A DNA stretch of 64,000 nt from Anaerolineaceae bacterium (GCA_016124855.1 WGMX01000023.1:186001-250000); one strand, 5' to 3'. Shown: positions 27,689-37,697, counted from the first letter of the stretch. Numbers and translations: made by a program. Notes: generated by a model not told the origin, from the sequence alone.

Positions 27689-28632
27689 AATGTTGTTGGC
27701 GGGCAGCTATCTCACTTATTTTGAGTTTGCTGCCGATTTGGGGGTTGACGGTTCGTGCTCAGGATAACAGCCTGAGTGTTGATGAATTTTGGGGACGGCT
27801 GAATCAGACCGAGGTACTACTGCGTTCCAAGCTGCTGTCGCCATCCGCAAATACGGAAGCTGATTCAACGGCTGCAATTGATGAAATTCTGCTGCTCTGG
27901 AAAGGGATAGATCAAATACGCTTAGCCGATGGTCATCGGTTTGCTGTTGATCTTGGTTGGATACGCGCAGCACTAATTGATGGTCAACCAGATTCTCTGG
28001 CGGCACTGCATCGCCAAGTAAAGGCGCTGATTGATTACCATGACCGACACGAGGGACAAACGGATGCCATAAACGACAATGTTTCTGTGCGCGCTCTCGA
28101 GGACGTCTTGCGTGATCCGCGCTTTCAATATCCCGACATAACACCCACGCCTGTGCCTGATGAGCCTCGTGCAGAAGTTGCACAATCGTCTGCGCTTGCT
28201 TCCGCTGCCCAAACAGTACTTCTTGCAGCCGGATTGGTGATCATGATTGTGGTATTTGTTTATTTCGCACGCAATTTACAGGTGCAGCAGGCTACAATCG
28301 AAACTATACCGAATACTGACCCCACCACATCTGACGATGCTCAAACTTTAGCGACGGATCACGCACAAAGTCAGGATTATCGGACTGCCATTCGCTATTT
28401 GTATCTCGCGAGCCTGCTTATGCTTGATGAGCGTGGTGTTATTCACTATGATGCGACCCTAACAAACCGCGAACACTTGCGCCACGTAAAAGATAAGCCA
28501 CAGCTTTATGATGTCCTTAGACAAGTGATTAATGCTTTTGAAGAAGTTTGGTACGGCTATTTACCCATCAACGAAGCCTATTATCAACACTTTAGCCAAC
28601 AGGTTGATGAACTGAAACGGATGGTGGCATGA
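27685..28632 (+). CDS. DUF4129-domain membrane protein
   Basis: The 315 residues begin with a signal peptide (ISLILSLLPIWGLTVRAQ) at the ATG overlapping the upstream stop; an earlier in-frame ATG (27583) lies deep inside the upstream gene and is unlikely. One central membrane helix (about residues 185-207, LLAAGLVIMIVVFVYFA) is followed by the DUF4129 segment (QDYRTAIRYLYLASLLMLDE, LTNREHLRHV, FEEVWYGY). DUF4129 proteins accompany MoxR-DUF58 modules. The role is unknown. Confidence 0.85.
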   Translation: MKCCWRAAISLILSLLPIWGLTVRAQDNSLSVDEFWGRLNQTEVLLRSKLLSPSANTEADSTAAIDEILLLWKGIDQIRLADGHRFAVDLGWIRAALIDGQPDSLAALHRQVKALIDYHDRHEGQTDAINDNVSVRALEDVLRDPRFQYPDITPTPVPDEPRAEVAQSSALASAAQTVLLAAGLVIMIVVFVYFARNLQVQQATIETIPNTDPTTSDDAQTLATDHAQSQDYRTAIRYLYLASLLMLDERGVIHYDATLTNREHLRHVKDKPQLYDVLRQVINAFEEVWYGYLPINEAYYQHFSQQVDELKRMVA

Positions 28633-29795
28633 GAGCAACCTTTCGTAACCTCGGAGCTGATACCAAAATTCTATTTGGATCCTTGGTCTTAATCGCACTG
28701 CTGAGCATCATCACGGTTTTGACCGCACCTCCTTCTGAGGCGCCACGTCTTAGCGTTCGCAGTGACAAAGTCGATGGGGCAATGGTTCTGCAGCGCTGGT
28801 TACAACGTAATGGATATAAAGTTCAGGAAGTGCTTTCGCTCAGTAAACAACTGTCTGGTGTAAAAGTCCTATTCGTACTTGAACCGATTATTAGTTACAG
28901 CGATAGTGAAATCAGGCTCATTGCGGATTGGGTGCAAAAAGGCAACACGCTGATTGTGAGCGGCGCACCATATGCCGTCAATAACCTTGTGCAAACCTTT
29001 GATCTTTCGTTAGCGTATCCATTAGTCGAAACGGATCCGATTGCCTCAGCCGCGCCAACCTTACTGCATCCTACATTTGATGCCGCATCAGTTGAGGTCG
29101 CGTATTCGATTAGGACAGAACGGGCTGATGCAGTTCCACATCTATTTATCAGTAATCTGCCGGTACTAATGTCCGTGCCGGAGGAAAAGGGGCGGGTTTG
29201 GGTTTCCGGCGTATCCGTGCCGTTCACAAATCTTGGAATTCAAAACGATGGGAATGCCAAAATAATCGCCAACCTGTTAGCAAGTATTCCCGCAAGCGCC
29301 ACGATTGGATTTGACGAAGCGGCACATGGATTTGGCGATGAAACAGCACTGGATTTCAACAGCTGGTTATTCAGCACACCACCCGGTTGGGGCATATTAC
29401 TGGGGGTAGCGATTACCATGGTGTATCTTGCGCTGCGTGGTAGACGTTTTGGGCGCGCACTTCCACTACCCGATGACCGGCTTCGTCGCGAGTCGGGGGA
29501 ATACATTCAAGCGATGGCAACTTTGTTCCGACGTTCTGGGGAACGGACTGAAATGCTCAAACATTACGAGAGCCAACTGCGCCGCCGACTTGCTGAGCGG
29601 TATGCGATTGATACAACGCTTGGAAATGATGAACTACTCAAAATGGTCACTTATCATAATCCTTCAATTGATGAAACCGAATTTCGTGAGCTGTTGGCTC
29701 GGCTGCGTAAGCCAAACATCAGTGAAGCAGAACTGGTGAGAACCGTCAGTGATGTTGATACTTTTATGAAGCAGCTCAATAACGATCATGTTTGA
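28629..29795 (+). CDS. DUF4350-domain membrane protein
   Basis: The 388 residues have an N-terminal membrane helix (about 14-32) and an external domain of DUF4350 type resembling a class I glutamine amidotransferase-like fold (VLFVLEPIISYSDSEIRLI, WVQKGNTLIVSGAP). A second helix (about residues 252-268, GWGILLGVAITMVYLAL) leads to a cytoplasmic tail. It overlaps the DUF4129 gene by four bases. Proteins of this kind always travel with MoxR and DUF58 genes; their biochemical role is unknown. Confidence 0.85.
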   Translation: MRATFRNLGADTKILFGSLVLIALLSIITVLTAPPSEAPRLSVRSDKVDGAMVLQRWLQRNGYKVQEVLSLSKQLSGVKVLFVLEPIISYSDSEIRLIADWVQKGNTLIVSGAPYAVNNLVQTFDLSLAYPLVETDPIASAAPTLLHPTFDAASVEVAYSIRTERADAVPHLFISNLPVLMSVPEEKGRVWVSGVSVPFTNLGIQNDGNAKIIANLLASIPASATIGFDEAAHGFGDETALDFNSWLFSTPPGWGILLGVAITMVYLALRGRRFGRALPLPDDRLRRESGEYIQAMATLFRRSGERTEMLKHYESQLRRRLAERYAIDTTLGNDELLKMVTYHNPSIDETEFRELLARLRKPNISEAELVRTVSDVDTFMKQLNNDHV

Positions 29796-29837
29796 CCTTC
29801 TACCTAGTAAACAATTTTCCGATCAAGGAGTGGAAAC

Positions 29838-30824
29838 TTGACATATTCTTCCGAACCTCCAACGTTTTCCCCGAGTGCGGTACTATTGCCCCTTGCACAG
29901 CAGTTACGTGAACAAGCTTCGCGGGTGTTAATCGGACAAGAAGCCGCGATTGAATTACTGCTTGTCTCGCTTTTTACGCGAGGCCATGTGTTGTTGGAAG
30001 GTGTACCGGGCACGGCCAAAACCTTAATGGCAAAAACGCTTGCCAGTTTGGTTCAAGCTGAATATCGCCGTATTCAGTTTACACCGGACTTAATGCCGTC
30101 TGATGTGGTGGGTACGGTTGTTTATGATATGCAAGCTAGCAACTTTAACCTAAAGCGCGGCCCAATATTTTCTCAGATTATTTTAGCGGATGAAATCAAC
30201 CGTGCTCCTGCAAAAACGCAGGCTGCGCTGCTCGAAGCGATGGAAGAACGGCAGGTCACTATCGAAGGTTCAACCATGCCTCTGCCTGAACCTTTTATGG
30301 TGATTGCTACCCAAAATCCGGTTGAAATGGATGGAACCTATCCCCTGCCAGAGGCGCAGCTTGACCGCTTCTTATTCAAAATTAAGATTGACTATTTAGC
30401 GCAGCCGCAAGAGACCGAAGTGTTACGCCGCTATCATCAGGGATTTGATGCGCACAACCTCGCCGCTGTGCAGTTACATCCGGTCTTAAACCCCAACCAA
30501 CTTGCCCAAATTCGGCAGATTATTCAGTCAGTAACGGTTGAAGATGGCATTCTCAATTACATCGCGGCCATTACCGATGCCACACGACGGAGTAATGATC
30601 TAGCATTGGGGGCAAGCACGCGTGCAGGAGTGGCGATGCTTTTGGCGGCCAAAACTTTTGCGGCGCTTCGTGGACGGGATTACACGTCACCAGATGATGT
30701 GAAGTCGCTAGCTCCACCGATATTGCGTCATCGTATTATGCTGCGACCGGAAGCCGAGGTTGAAGGTCTAGATAGTGACTCGGTCATCCGGCGTATTCTC
30801 GCTAAGGTAGAAGTTCCGCGATGA
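29838..30824 (+). CDS. MoxR-family AAA+ ATPase
   Basis: This 328-residue protein has Walker A at 55-62 (GVPGTAKT), Walker B and following region [24 protein letters not shown] in parts ([12 protein letters not shown]), sensor I ATQNP and the C-terminal lid. It starts at a TTG with AAGGAG eight bases upstream. MoxR ATPases act as chaperones that load metals or assemble complexes with VWA or DUF58 partners. The DUF58 gene is immediately downstream, so the two likely work as a pair. Confidence 0.93.
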   Translation: MTYSSEPPTFSPSAVLLPLAQQLREQASRVLIGQEAAIELLLVSLFTRGHVLLEGVPGTAKTLMAKTLASLVQAEYRRIQFTPDLMPSDVVGTVVYDMQASNFNLKRGPIFSQIILADEINRAPAKTQAALLEAMEERQVTIEGSTMPLPEPFMVIATQNPVEMDGTYPLPEAQLDRFLFKIKIDYLAQPQETEVLRRYHQGFDAHNLAAVQLHPVLNPNQLAQIRQIIQSVTVEDGILNYIAAITDATRRSNDLALGASTRAGVAMLLAAKTFAALRGRDYTSPDDVKSLAPPILRHRIMLRPEAEVEGLDSDSVIRRILAKVEVPR

Positions 30825-30858
30825 AGGCTATCCCGCGAAATCAACAGGAAATTATTGT

Positions 30859-32223
30859 ATGCTGACTTTGCGCTGGTATGCCCTCGCTTTGGTCGTTCCG
30901 GCCTTGCTTTTAGTGGCGGCTTTCGTTCCAGTTGTGACTCCTTTAGTCCCTATCTACGCCTTTGGCTTACTCCTAATTACGTGGCTGGATCGACGCAGCG
31001 CCGGTTCAGCCGAGCAATTTTCGCTTGAACGCCACAATGATCAAAAATTATCGTTAGGGGTTGCTAATCCAGTGACACTGGAAATTGATTCACGAGCCGT
31101 GCGACCTTTGACCCTCATCGTGCGCGATGAGCCGCCGATTGGAATGGCTATAACCAACACCAGCGAAGAATTGAAATTAAAGGGCGTACCCGGGGGTAGG
31201 TTATTTATATCCCCGCGTGAAACCCAGAACCTGCCTTACCATATACGTCCGGTTAAACGTGGTGATTTTCAATTTGGGGATCTCAATTTGCGTTGGGGCG
31301 GGCCGATTGGTTTATATGTACGACAGGCGGTATATAAGATGTCTGCGCCAGTCAAAGTTTATCCCAATATCTACGAGATACGACGTTACGAACTCCTCGT
31401 TCAACGTGATCAACTGACTGAGATGGGGCTGAAAAATGTTCGTCTGCGTGGTGAAGGTACGGCTTTTGAAAGCCTGCGCGACTACACGCCTGATGACCCT
31501 TACCGGACAATCAACTGGAAGGCTACTGCCCGACGAGGCAAACCCATCAGCACCAACTACGAACCGGAACGCAGCCAGAGGGTAGTGATTTTGCTAGATG
31601 TAGGGCGAATGATGCGGAGTGTTATCCGCGTTGATGATCCTGATGGCGAAGCATGGAATATGGCGAAAGTTGATTTTGTCATCAACAGCATTTTGCTGCT
31701 GAGTTACGTTGCCAGCCGCAAAGGCGATCAGGTTGGGCTGCTGGTATTCGCGGACCAAATTATGCAATATATTCCCCCAGCTCCGGGCAATGCACATTTC
31801 CAAAAGCTGCTCGAAGCCATGTATGCGCTCAACAGTCAACCAGTAGAAGCGGATTATGCTCGCGCCATTACATATTTGCGGGCAAAACAAAAGAAGCGTT
31901 CGCTGGTCATTTTGTTCACGGACTTGAGCGGTACACGCGCTTCCGAGAAATTATTGTCCAATATGCCGCGACTTGCCCCACAGCATGTTCCGCTGCTGGT
32001 GACCATCCGTGACCCGGTGCTTGATATTGAGGCGGCTCAAGCGCCAACCCAATCCGATGCGCTGTACCGGCGAGCGGTCGCCGAGCAGCTTATCAATGAG
32101 CGGCGTTTACTGCTGGATAATCTACAGCGACGGGGTGTCCTCACACTGGACGTCGACGCTGCGCATTTGTCTGTCGATGTTGTTAACCGCTACTTACAAT
32201 TGAAGCGACGCTCGGTCATCTAA
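30859..32223 (+). CDS. DUF58-domain protein (MoxR partner)
   Basis: This 454-residue protein has two N-terminal membrane helices (about 6-42). The DUF58 hallmark is at about 206-230 (LRDYTPDDPYRTINWKATAR). A VWA-like part follows with VVILLDVGRMM, where a metal-binding DxSxS is degenerate. The protein would work with the MoxR ATPase at the membrane. The start has AGGA about ten bases upstream. Confidence 0.92.
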   Translation: MLTLRWYALALVVPALLLVAAFVPVVTPLVPIYAFGLLLITWLDRRSAGSAEQFSLERHNDQKLSLGVANPVTLEIDSRAVRPLTLIVRDEPPIGMAITNTSEELKLKGVPGGRLFISPRETQNLPYHIRPVKRGDFQFGDLNLRWGGPIGLYVRQAVYKMSAPVKVYPNIYEIRRYELLVQRDQLTEMGLKNVRLRGEGTAFESLRDYTPDDPYRTINWKATARRGKPISTNYEPERSQRVVILLDVGRMMRSVIRVDDPDGEAWNMAKVDFVINSILLLSYVASRKGDQVGLLVFADQIMQYIPPAPGNAHFQKLLEAMYALNSQPVEADYARAITYLRAKQKKRSLVILFTDLSGTRASEKLLSNMPRLAPQHVPLLVTIRDPVLDIEAAQAPTQSDALYRRAVAEQLINERRLLLDNLQRRGVLTLDVDAAHLSVDVVNRYLQLKRRSVI

Positions 32224-32237
32224 TAAGCAAGAATGGG

Positions 32238-33059
32238 CTACGACTTGTCGTCTTGAAAGTGTTCGGCGATTTCGAAAGCGCGCGCGATTTGTTCGATTAA
32301 CAAATCCGGTTGACGGGCAATGGTTCCCATTGCGAGATTATCTATGCCCATTTTTTGAGCAAGCTGCCGTGCAAGCATATCTGATAATCCTGTGCCGTCT
32401 GTCATTGATGAACGCCGGCGAAGATAGTCTACAATCCGCCGACGGTCATCTTGTGTTAGTCGATCTAGTTGAATGAAGCCCGGAATGGGATCAATCGGCT
32501 TTACATAAATGTATTGAACACGCATATCTTCTGTGATGGTCTGAAGATTTACGTGTCGCTGCTCGCGGATGACCACTGTTCGCGCGGCTAAATCGCCGAG
32601 ACGCTGCGTTCGTTTGGTCGCGAACAGCATCACCAAACCCAAGCCGTAGAACAGCGGTAGAAAGTCGAACAAACGAATGATGTTTCGGATTAGAACTGCA
32701 CTCACGGTTACAGGCAGCCCGTTTGATTGCATGACGCGAATGCCGGCTCGGCGCTTACCGGGTGTTTGACCATTCCATATGAGTTCGAAAATAAGATGAT
32801 AGCCCCATGCAATTAAAAATACCGAGATGTAATAAAACGCGAGTATTGAAGACCCTTTGGCTTGGGACTGAATGAAGAGCCACGTTACGGCAACTATCAG
32901 AATGATAATTAGCGCATAATCTGTTAGCGCGGCTACAAAACGAGAGCCAAAGCCGGCAATTTCCGCGTCTAGGAGGATGTTTTCGGGCGTATCAATCGAG
33001 AGTTTATCGGAATAGGTTTCCAATATTCGATACCTCATTGAAGCTATTGTAAGCTGCAC
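32238..33059 (-). CDS. RDD-family membrane protein
   Basis: This 273-residue protein has the RDD domain at about residues 30-160: GFGSRFVAALTDYALIIILI (the Arg and Asp positions that name the family), LIWNGQTPGKRRAGIRVMQSNG in parts (NGQTPGKRRAGIRV) and RLGDLAARTVVI. The C-terminal 110 residues are cytoplasmic and helical. The frame opens at a GTG (33059); an ATG seven codons in (33038) is equally possible because neither has a clear ribosome site. It runs opposite to the flanking genes but belongs to the same conserved neighbourhood. Confidence 0.88.
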   Translation of the reverse strand: MQLTIASMRYRILETYSDKLSIDTPENILLDAEIAGFGSRFVAALTDYALIIILIVAVTWLFIQSQAKGSSILAFYYISVFLIAWGYHLIFELIWNGQTPGKRRAGIRVMQSNGLPVTVSAVLIRNIIRLFDFLPLFYGLGLVMLFATKRTQRLGDLAARTVVIREQRHVNLQTITEDMRVQYIYVKPIDPIPGFIQLDRLTQDDRRRIVDYLRRRSSMTDGTGLSDMLARQLAQKMGIDNLAMGTIARQPDLLIEQIARAFEIAEHFQDDKS

Positions 33060-33154
33060 ATTTTTAGCACTTTCGTGCCATAAATTTATGATATTCTAGA
33101 AATTGAGAAATGGAAACAAACGTTTTGTCCTTTATTGGCGGGTAAAACACTCAG

Positions 33155-34159
33155 ATGTCAACAGTCAATGACTTTATCAAGCTCCGTGAGACAGATTGGA
33201 AGCGTTTGGAAGCGCTCGTTAACAGTCGTCGCGGGCGCAAGCCTCTCACGACTTCACAGGTACATGAATTAGGGACGTTGTATCGAGCGGTTGTTTCAGA
33301 TTTGGCTCTGGCTCGTCGGGATTTCCCTGACCAACGCGTGACGATTTTCCTGAACCAACTGCTTACGCGCGCCCACGCGTACATTTACCAGCAGGAGTCG
33401 AGCGATTTCAAAGAATTTATCAGTACTTTTACCTATCGTATTCCTAAACTGTTCCGCGAAACATGGCAATATATGTTTGCTGCCTTTTTATTGTTCTTAA
33501 TCCCGGCAATTGCGGGATATAGACTGGCTTATATTAACCCTGATATTGCTGAGCCTCTAGGATTGGGCGATCAACGACAAATTCTTGCCAACCACGAAAC
33601 GTGGACGGATATACCTTCTGATGTGCGCCCTGTCGCTTCAACGTTCATCATGACCAATAATATTCGGGTTGCTCTGCTGTGTTTTGCTGGTGGAATCGCT
33701 TTCGGTCTATTTAGTGTTTATGTACTAGCGACAAATGGTCTTGTGATCGGGGCTGTGTTAGGGCTTGCGGCGCATTATGGAATGGGCAGCTCGTTATTTG
33801 GTTTTGTGGTTGGGCATGGTGTTATCGAACTGAGCGTGATTATGATGGCGGGCGGGGCAGGGCTACAACTGGGTTGGGCACTGCTGAATCCCGGACTTTA
33901 TACCCGCCGAGATGCGCTGGCACAAGCAGCACGTCGCGCTGTAATGCTGGCTGTAGTGGCAGTTCCCCTTCTTATAGTCGCTGGAACGATAGAGGGTTTC
34001 TTTTCGCCGACTGATGCTCCTTTGGCTGTCCATGTGGCGGTTGGATTGGTTAGCGGGGGATGTATGTATGCTTACTTATTATTAGCCGGTCGTGCAACAA
34101 CACCCGAAAATCAACTTGGTGTGAACCAAGATGTGCTTCCGCTCATTGACGAAGGTTGA
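33155..34159 (+). CDS. SpoIIM-like (stage II sporulation protein M family) membrane protein
   Basis: The 334 residues have a charged N-terminal part (FIKLRETDWKRLEALVNSRR) and about five membrane helices with VGHGVIELSVIMMAGGAGLQLG, which is the conserved core of the SpoIIM/DUF95 family. No sporulation genes are present. In non-spore-formers this family accompanies RDD, MoxR and DUF58 genes, as here. Confidence 0.88.
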   Translation: MSTVNDFIKLRETDWKRLEALVNSRRGRKPLTTSQVHELGTLYRAVVSDLALARRDFPDQRVTIFLNQLLTRAHAYIYQQESSDFKEFISTFTYRIPKLFRETWQYMFAAFLLFLIPAIAGYRLAYINPDIAEPLGLGDQRQILANHETWTDIPSDVRPVASTFIMTNNIRVALLCFAGGIAFGLFSVYVLATNGLVIGAVLGLAAHYGMGSSLFGFVVGHGVIELSVIMMAGGAGLQLGWALLNPGLYTRRDALAQAARRAVMLAVVAVPLLIVAGTIEGFFSPTDAPLAVHVAVGLVSGGCMYAYLLLAGRATTPENQLGVNQDVLPLIDEG

Positions 34160-34574
34160 ATGTTGTGCAGTAAATGTTCAAATTATTCGCAAGTTTTGCA
34201 TATTTCGCATCATTGCCGCTGATTTGTCCGGCGGGAGCTTCGGCTGGCGGCGCTGAATTGCCATTTTGTGCCGCTGGGATGCTCGCCTGATGCCGCTGAT
34301 ATTATGCGATTTCGGCGGATTGTTCGGCTGCTGCCACCGCCATGCAAGTTGCCAATGGGCAATGCAAGTTTTACCACAAAATTGGAGAGCAACGCGGACA
34401 AATATACCCTTTAACCACAGATTATTTTAGAACAAAAGTACAGTGAAATCGGTTCGAGTTTACAAACTATTCTCCAGCTTGAGAAGTTCTTATCTATAGC
34501 CGCCTAAATGTTTAGGTTTGGCTCATTGATTTTGTCTGTTTAGCAATATCCACAAGTTATCGTGTTACTTGAAC
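34160..34574. other. Intergenic region with an unusual GC-rich block
   Basis: About 410 bases without a supportable gene. The block 34205-34370 is distinctly richer in G and C than the AT-rich DNA on both sides, with repeated CCGCTG and CGGCTG words. Short frames exist on both strands (for example 34174-34290 plus and 34210-34401 minus), but none has family likeness or a ribosome site. Confidence 0.4.
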
Positions 34575-34622
34575 TTGACAGTCATTTGGTGACATGCCAG
34601 AATATAGGAAAACGTTTTCCTA
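34575..34622 (+). promoter_or_regulatory. Promoter and LacI-type operator of the oxidoreductase/ThuA operon
   Basis: TTGACA (34575-34580) is followed after 17 bp by CAGAAT (34598-34603), a weak -10. Directly downstream is the perfect 18-bp palindrome TAGGAAAACGTTTTCCTA (34605-34622). Its 14-bp core is identical to the palindrome in front of the binding-protein operon at 37566-37579. The LacI protein encoded between them is the likely repressor. Confidence 0.75.
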
Positions 34623-34673
34623 ATGACCATTGAGTTGATTCTTGGATTAAATATATTTAGATTGGAGCCGTTT

Positions 34674-35687
34674 ATGAGTTCTTCTGGAAAAGTACGTGTT
34701 GCCATGATTGGCTGCGGTGGTATGGCGCGCGGACATGTGCGTAATATCTTGAAACAGCAAGATACAACCGAGGTCATTGTTGTCAATGATCCGTCAGATG
34801 AAGCGTATGCAGAAATGCAGAAGGTGTTTACAGACGCCAATCTCACGCCACCGCCGAACGAAAAAGATTTAACTAGACTTTTGAGTGATTATCAGGGAAG
34901 AATTGATGTGGCGTTTATCGTAACACCACATGCTTTCCACTATGAACAAGCGAAAGCCTGTATGGAAGCGGGCTTAGATGTACTCCTCGAAAAGCCGATG
35001 GTCGTAACCGCTGCTGAGGCGGAAAGCCTGATACAGACGCGCGATGCAACCGGTAAACTGTTGGTGATTGCTTTCAACGGCAGTTTGTCACACCAAATAC
35101 GTACCGCATCCGGCATGATTGCTTCGGGGGAAGTCGGTAAACTCCAGAATATCGTGGCCTATGTCTGGGAAGATTGGTCTGAACACTACAACGGGCATTG
35201 GAAACAAGTCCCCGAAATTTCTGGCGGGGGATTCATGTTTGATACTGGCGCACACATGTTGAACACGGTGTCCGATCTGGCTAATCAAGATTTTGTGGAA
35301 GTAGCGGCGTGGCTCGACAATCGTGGTAAAGCAATCGACATTCTCGGCTGTGTGATGGGGCGTTTGGAGTCAGGGGCGCTGGTGACGATGAATTCCTGCG
35401 GCAACGCAATTCATTCCTGTGCATCTGAAATACGCCTGTTCTGTACGGAGGCCATTATCCGCACAGGCATCTGGGGCGAATATCTTGAGATTCAGCGCGA
35501 GGGTGAAAAACAACTTCAACCTGTTCCAGTTCCTGCTTCGTTGGGGGCGTGGGAGCAATTTTATGCCGTTCGCAGCGGCAAGATGAAGAATCCGTCACCT
35601 CCAGAAATCGGATTGCGCATGGCTAAACTCTGGGACGCGATTCGTGCCTCGGCAGCACAAAACGGTGTGCCTGTTCGATTGAAATAA
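34674..35687 (+). CDS. Gfo/Idh/MocA-family oxidoreductase (ThuB-like)
   Basis: This 337-residue protein has an N-terminal NAD(P)-binding motif (MIGCGGMARGH, residues 11-21), the E106-K-P motif (LLEKPMV) that positions the nicotinamide and catalytic Lys, and a C-terminal alpha/beta domain with GGGFMFDTGAHMLNTV. I chose the ATG at 34674, with GGAG upstream; an earlier ATG at 34623 lies within the likely leader beside the operator. Paired with ThuA downstream, it resembles the ThuAB module, in which the oxidoreductase helps process 3-keto derivatives of disaccharides such as trehalose or sucrose. Confidence 0.9.
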   Translation: MSSSGKVRVAMIGCGGMARGHVRNILKQQDTTEVIVVNDPSDEAYAEMQKVFTDANLTPPPNEKDLTRLLSDYQGRIDVAFIVTPHAFHYEQAKACMEAGLDVLLEKPMVVTAAEAESLIQTRDATGKLLVIAFNGSLSHQIRTASGMIASGEVGKLQNIVAYVWEDWSEHYNGHWKQVPEISGGGFMFDTGAHMLNTVSDLANQDFVEVAAWLDNRGKAIDILGCVMGRLESGALVTMNSCGNAIHSCASEIRLFCTEAIIRTGIWGEYLEIQREGEKQLQPVPVPASLGAWEQFYAVRSGKMKNPSPPEIGLRMAKLWDAIRASAAQNGVPVRLK

Positions 35688-35719
35688 TTTGACTATTTAC
35701 CGATTAAGGAACTAATTAT

Positions 35720-36463
35720 ATGAGCGATCAACTGCGTGTAACGATTTGGAATGAAGGCCGGCACGAACAAATCCACGAAGCGGTTAAGAAGGTTTATCCT
35801 GACGGTATGGGTAACACTATTGCAAAAGGTATTCAAACTTATGGATTTACCACTCGTGTTTGCACCTTTGATGAGCCTGAACATGGTTTGACGGAAGAAG
35901 TGCTGCAACAGACGGATGTTTTAACGTGGTGGGGACACATGCTGCACAATGATGTACGCGATGACATTGTTGACCGTGTGCAAAAGTATGTTTTGAATGG
36001 CATGGGATTAATCGTGCTGCATTCAGGACATGAATCGAAAATCTTCAAGCGCCTGATGGGAACAACCTGTGATCTCAAATGGCGTGAGGCGACGGATACG
36101 GAGCGCTTGTGGGTATCTGAGCCGGGACATCCGATTGTCGAAGGTATTGGCGATTATATTGAACTGCCACAGGAAGAAATGTACGGCGAACCGTTCTATA
36201 TCCCAACACCGGATGCGCAGATTTTCATTAGCTGGTTTGAAGGCGGCGAAGTCTTCCGTAGTGGTGCTGTTTGGACGCGTGGTCGTGGGAAAATTTTCTA
36301 CTTTCGTCCCGGTCACGAAACGTATCCAACGTACCACAATGAGCAGGTTATTCGGGTGATTGCCAACGGTATCAAATGGGCTGCACCGACAAAAGGTGCG
36401 ACGATTACGGCTGAGCGGCATCGTGTTGTGCCGATTGAGACACTCAAGCCGAAGAATAAATAG
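35720..36463 (+). CDS. ThuA-domain protein
   Basis: The 247 residues match the ThuA family, a glutamine-amidotransferase-like fold without the catalytic triad: [18 protein letters not shown] at the start, then [33 protein letters not shown] and [20 protein letters not shown] in parts. It follows the ThuB-like oxidoreductase by 32 bases and probably forms a two-gene unit. In Sinorhizobium thuAB is needed for trehalose or sucrose catabolism. The gene is convergent with the LacI gene, six bases apart. Confidence 0.88.
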   Translation: MSDQLRVTIWNEGRHEQIHEAVKKVYPDGMGNTIAKGIQTYGFTTRVCTFDEPEHGLTEEVLQQTDVLTWWGHMLHNDVRDDIVDRVQKYVLNGMGLIVLHSGHESKIFKRLMGTTCDLKWREATDTERLWVSEPGHPIVEGIGDYIELPQEEMYGEPFYIPTPDAQIFISWFEGGEVFRSGAVWTRGRGKIFYFRPGHETYPTYHNEQVIRVIANGIKWAAPTKGATITAERHRVVPIETLKPKNK

Positions 36464-36469
36464 CTTTCT

Positions 36470-37504
36470 TTAGCGCGATGGGGGCGCAGTCGATTCCCGT
36501 ACAATCAACTGTGTCCCCACCGTTACCGTCTGAAATTGTCCGGTCGGTTCATTGATTTCTTTTAGAAGAAGATCAACTGCTGTCTGGGCAATTTGCTGCG
36601 GTGGTTGGGCGAGTGTCGTCAATCTCGGAATGGCGTGTGATGCCAACGGGATGTCATCGAAACCGATGACGGATAGGTCGCGCGGCACACTCATGCCTAG
36701 TTCATACACCGCTCGTAACGCGCCAACTGCGCAAGCATCCGTTAAGGCGAAAATGGCGGTTATTTCGGGGGACTGCCGCAGCAAGGTAAATGTGCCCTTG
36801 TATCCCGCGACTGATTGATTTTGTTCATCGCTGAAGATGCAGTTTCTGTTTTCAAACTCAAGCCCAGCATCGGACATGGCTTGTTGAACACCCGCGATCC
36901 GTTCACTGCCGGGGCCAAATTTGGGGAGTAAGGCATCTGTTCCAGCATCTAACATGCCGATGTGCTTGTGTCCGAGTTCTATCAAATATCGAGCGCCATC
37001 GTAACCGCCTTGAAAGTTGTTCGAAATGACTTGGTTGACCTTCAAAGAGGGAATGCCGCGATCCATTAGGACGACAGGAATATTTTCATCGACGAGACGC
37101 TGTACATTTTCGACGGAACCTGTCACGGGGAGGGATGGTACCACAAATGCTCCCTCGACCCCGTGTTGGATGAGATTATCCACAGCAATACTTTCTTTAG
37201 CTTTGTCACTCTCGGTACTGGCGAAAAGAGGGCTGTATCCAAGTGAGGAAAGCTGCTTTTCGATGGCAAAAGCCAAGTTTGAAAAGTACAGATCGTTAAG
37301 GTGGGGAATGAGCACACCGATACTTTGGGTTTGCTGACGGCGCAGATTGCGGGCTGTCATGCTCGGTTTGTAGTTGAGTTCTTCGACTACGTTCAACACT
37401 TTGTCGCGGATTGATGGACTAACATATTTGGTGCCGTTGAGGACGCGCGACACGGTAGCAATCGATACTCCTGCCTGTTTCGCAACTGATTTAATCGAAG
37501 CCAT
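36470..37504 (-). CDS. LacI-family transcriptional regulator
   Basis: About 344 residues from the preferred ATG at 37504 (AGGA nine bases upstream; a GTG at 37531 would add nine residues). The N-terminal HTH and hinge are classic: ASIKSVAKQAGVSIATVSRV, LNGTKYVSPSIRDKV and LNYKPSMTARNLR. The sensor domain has IGVLIPHLNDLYFSNLAFAIE and DLSVIGFDDIPLASHAIPRL. Two identical 14-bp palindromes with a central CG, one in front of the binding-protein operon and one before the ThuB-like gene, are its expected binding sites. The inducer is likely the imported sugar or a derivative. Confidence 0.93.
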   Translation of the reverse strand: MASIKSVAKQAGVSIATVSRVLNGTKYVSPSIRDKVLNVVEELNYKPSMTARNLRRQQTQSIGVLIPHLNDLYFSNLAFAIEKQLSSLGYSPLFASTESDKAKESIAVDNLIQHGVEGAFVVPSLPVTGSVENVQRLVDENIPVVLMDRGIPSLKVNQVISNNFQGGYDGARYLIELGHKHIGMLDAGTDALLPKFGPGSERIAGVQQAMSDAGLEFENRNCIFSDEQNQSVAGYKGTFTLLRQSPEITAIFALTDACAVGALRAVYELGMSVPRDLSVIGFDDIPLASHAIPRLTTLAQPPQQIAQTAVDLLLKEINEPTGQFQTVTVGTQLIVRESTAPPSR

Positions 37505-37524
37505 TTGTGAAATTCCTGTCTTTG

Positions 37525-37579
37525 TTGACACTATCGATTGGATATGCTAGAGTCTACCTAATCTGGGAAAACGTTTTCC
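37525..37579 (+). promoter_or_regulatory. Promoter and LacI operator of the sugar importer operon
   Basis: TTGACA (37525-37530) and TAGAGT (37548-37553) are 17 bp apart. GGAAAACGTTTTCC (37566-37579) is a perfect 14-bp palindrome just downstream of the expected start point near 37560. Repressor bound here would block transcription directly. The same core occurs at 34607-34620. Confidence 0.75.
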
Positions 37580-37697
37580 TGACATCCTACATGATATTTC
37601 AGTCATTTTAAATACTTTATGAGGAGGTTAAATAGAGCGTATCCAAATAGTTCGCCTCAAACAAATTAATGTTCTCATTATGTAAAAGGAGACTGTT

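Noticed and set aside
34174..34290. 38-codon frame with a hydrophobic start in the GC-rich block
   Set aside because: No ribosome site, and the composition follows the odd GC-rich DNA. There is no family likeness.
34210..34401. 63-codon frame on the minus strand in the same block
   Set aside because: Arg/Ser-rich sequence typical of a random frame, without supporting signals.
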